From a virus: 30,820 nt of DNA. Positions within the stretch are counted from its first letter, which is position 1. Each line of letters opens with the position of its first letter. Shown in pieces: positions 30,616 to 30,820 of this stretch. The translations under genes and the position numbers were made by a program. Under the pieces are notes generated by a model. The model saw only the letters and a list, made by a program, of their open reading frames with translations, ran no database searches and was not told the DNA's origin. The stretch covers positions 1-30,820 of IMG/VR virus record IMGVR_UViG_3300008107_001532; one strand, given 5' to 3'.

Positions 30616-30820
30616 TTATTTTAGATCTTTGACTGTATCACAAATCCCCAACTCCATTGCTTCTTCTGGCGACAACCAGATGTCTTGCGGTGGAAGTAAG
30701 AACTTGCGAATCGTTTCTTCTTTTAAGCCAGTACATTTCTTGTAGTGAGAAATCATTCGATGCGTGGTTAAGTCATATTCTTTGACTTGAGCCATCAACT
30801 CATGTTCCTTACCAAATGAA
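30616..30820 (-). CDS. ClpP-like serine protease, C-terminal part (N-terminus off the right edge)
   Basis: The frame is open to the right edge, so the gene starts outside the window. The visible part reads SFGKEHELMAQVKEYDLTTH, RMISHYKKCTG, and LPPQDIWLSPEEAMELGICD followed by TVKDLK. This is the C-terminal pattern of ClpP (family S14): E. coli has [20 protein letters not shown] and PEAVEYGLVDSI. The aspartate in PPQDIW (codon 30682-30684) matches the catalytic Asp171 of E. coli ClpP. The Ser and His are outside the window and cannot be checked. Phage ClpP-like proteins act as host-interacting peptidases or as capsid maturation proteases; which applies here is open. It ends 11 bases before the membrane protein gene. 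Confidence 0.7.
   Translation of the reverse strand, partial: SFGKEHELMAQVKEYDLTTHRMISHYKKCTGLKEETIRKFLLPPQDIWLSPEEAMELGICDTVKDLK

Noticed and set aside
1-30820. tRNA genes, CRISPR arrays, insertion sequences, attachment sites
   Set aside because: I looked for clover-leaf candidates, regular direct repeats, transposase motifs and terminal inverted repeats and saw none; the window is almost fully packed with protein genes.

Overview
This window is a piece of an AT-rich T4-superfamily (contractile-tail, Straboviridae/cyanomyovirus-like) phage genome, or a metagenome contig of one. The call rests on many independent matches to T4 proteins in recognisable order: gp8, gp7, gp6, gp25, PAAR tip, gp5, gp27-like hub, gp53, gp48, gp4, gp54, gp16, gp26, gp51, gp32, gp59 and gp33. 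The proteins are far from coliphage T4 and look more like the marine/freshwater relatives, for example in the short gp33 and the cysteine-free gp32. The host cannot be told from the sequence; two sigma70-type promoters on the right fit a proteobacterial-type host RNA polymerase.

Layout. (1) Positions 1-20563, minus strand: a baseplate operon read right to left as gp48 (tube cap), gp53 (wedge), gp27-like hub, gp5 (spike with lysozyme and an added M15 peptidase), an unknown 217-aa protein, PAAR spike tip, gp25, gp6, gp7-like, gp8, and a giant DUF4815-type structural protein that runs off the left edge. Junctions are tight, with several 1-4 nt stop/start overlaps. (2) Positions 20564-20615: a divergent regulatory gap with late-promoter-like octamers facing both ways. 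(3) Positions 20616-26542, plus strand: gp4 head completion, a probable gp2-like protein, gp54 tube initiator, a putative holin, gp16 small terminase, gp26, a gp51 reading frame without a convincing start, and a probable tape-measure protein (gp29-like). (4) Positions 26543-26695: a strong bidirectional terminator between convergent operons. (5) Positions 26602-30820, minus strand: a replication and late-transcription-switch block (gp32, gp59, gp33) with small unknown genes, driven by a consensus sigma70 promoter, then a second small-gene operon with its own promoter, a membrane peptide gene and a truncated ClpP-like protease at the right edge.

The most interesting signals are: a U-run slippery site (24048-24054) with an upstream purine-rich Shine-Dalgarno-like tract that would fuse gp26 to gp51 by -1 frameshifting just before the tape-measure gene, the same arrangement as the lambda G/GT tail chaperones; a one-base frame break that separates gp32 from its acidic C-terminal tail; a cell-puncturing spike with two different peptidoglycan hydrolase domains; a textbook sigma70 promoter placed so that the mRNA would begin at the ATG; and a gp7-like protein filled with dispersed LLLE(D/N)G repeats.
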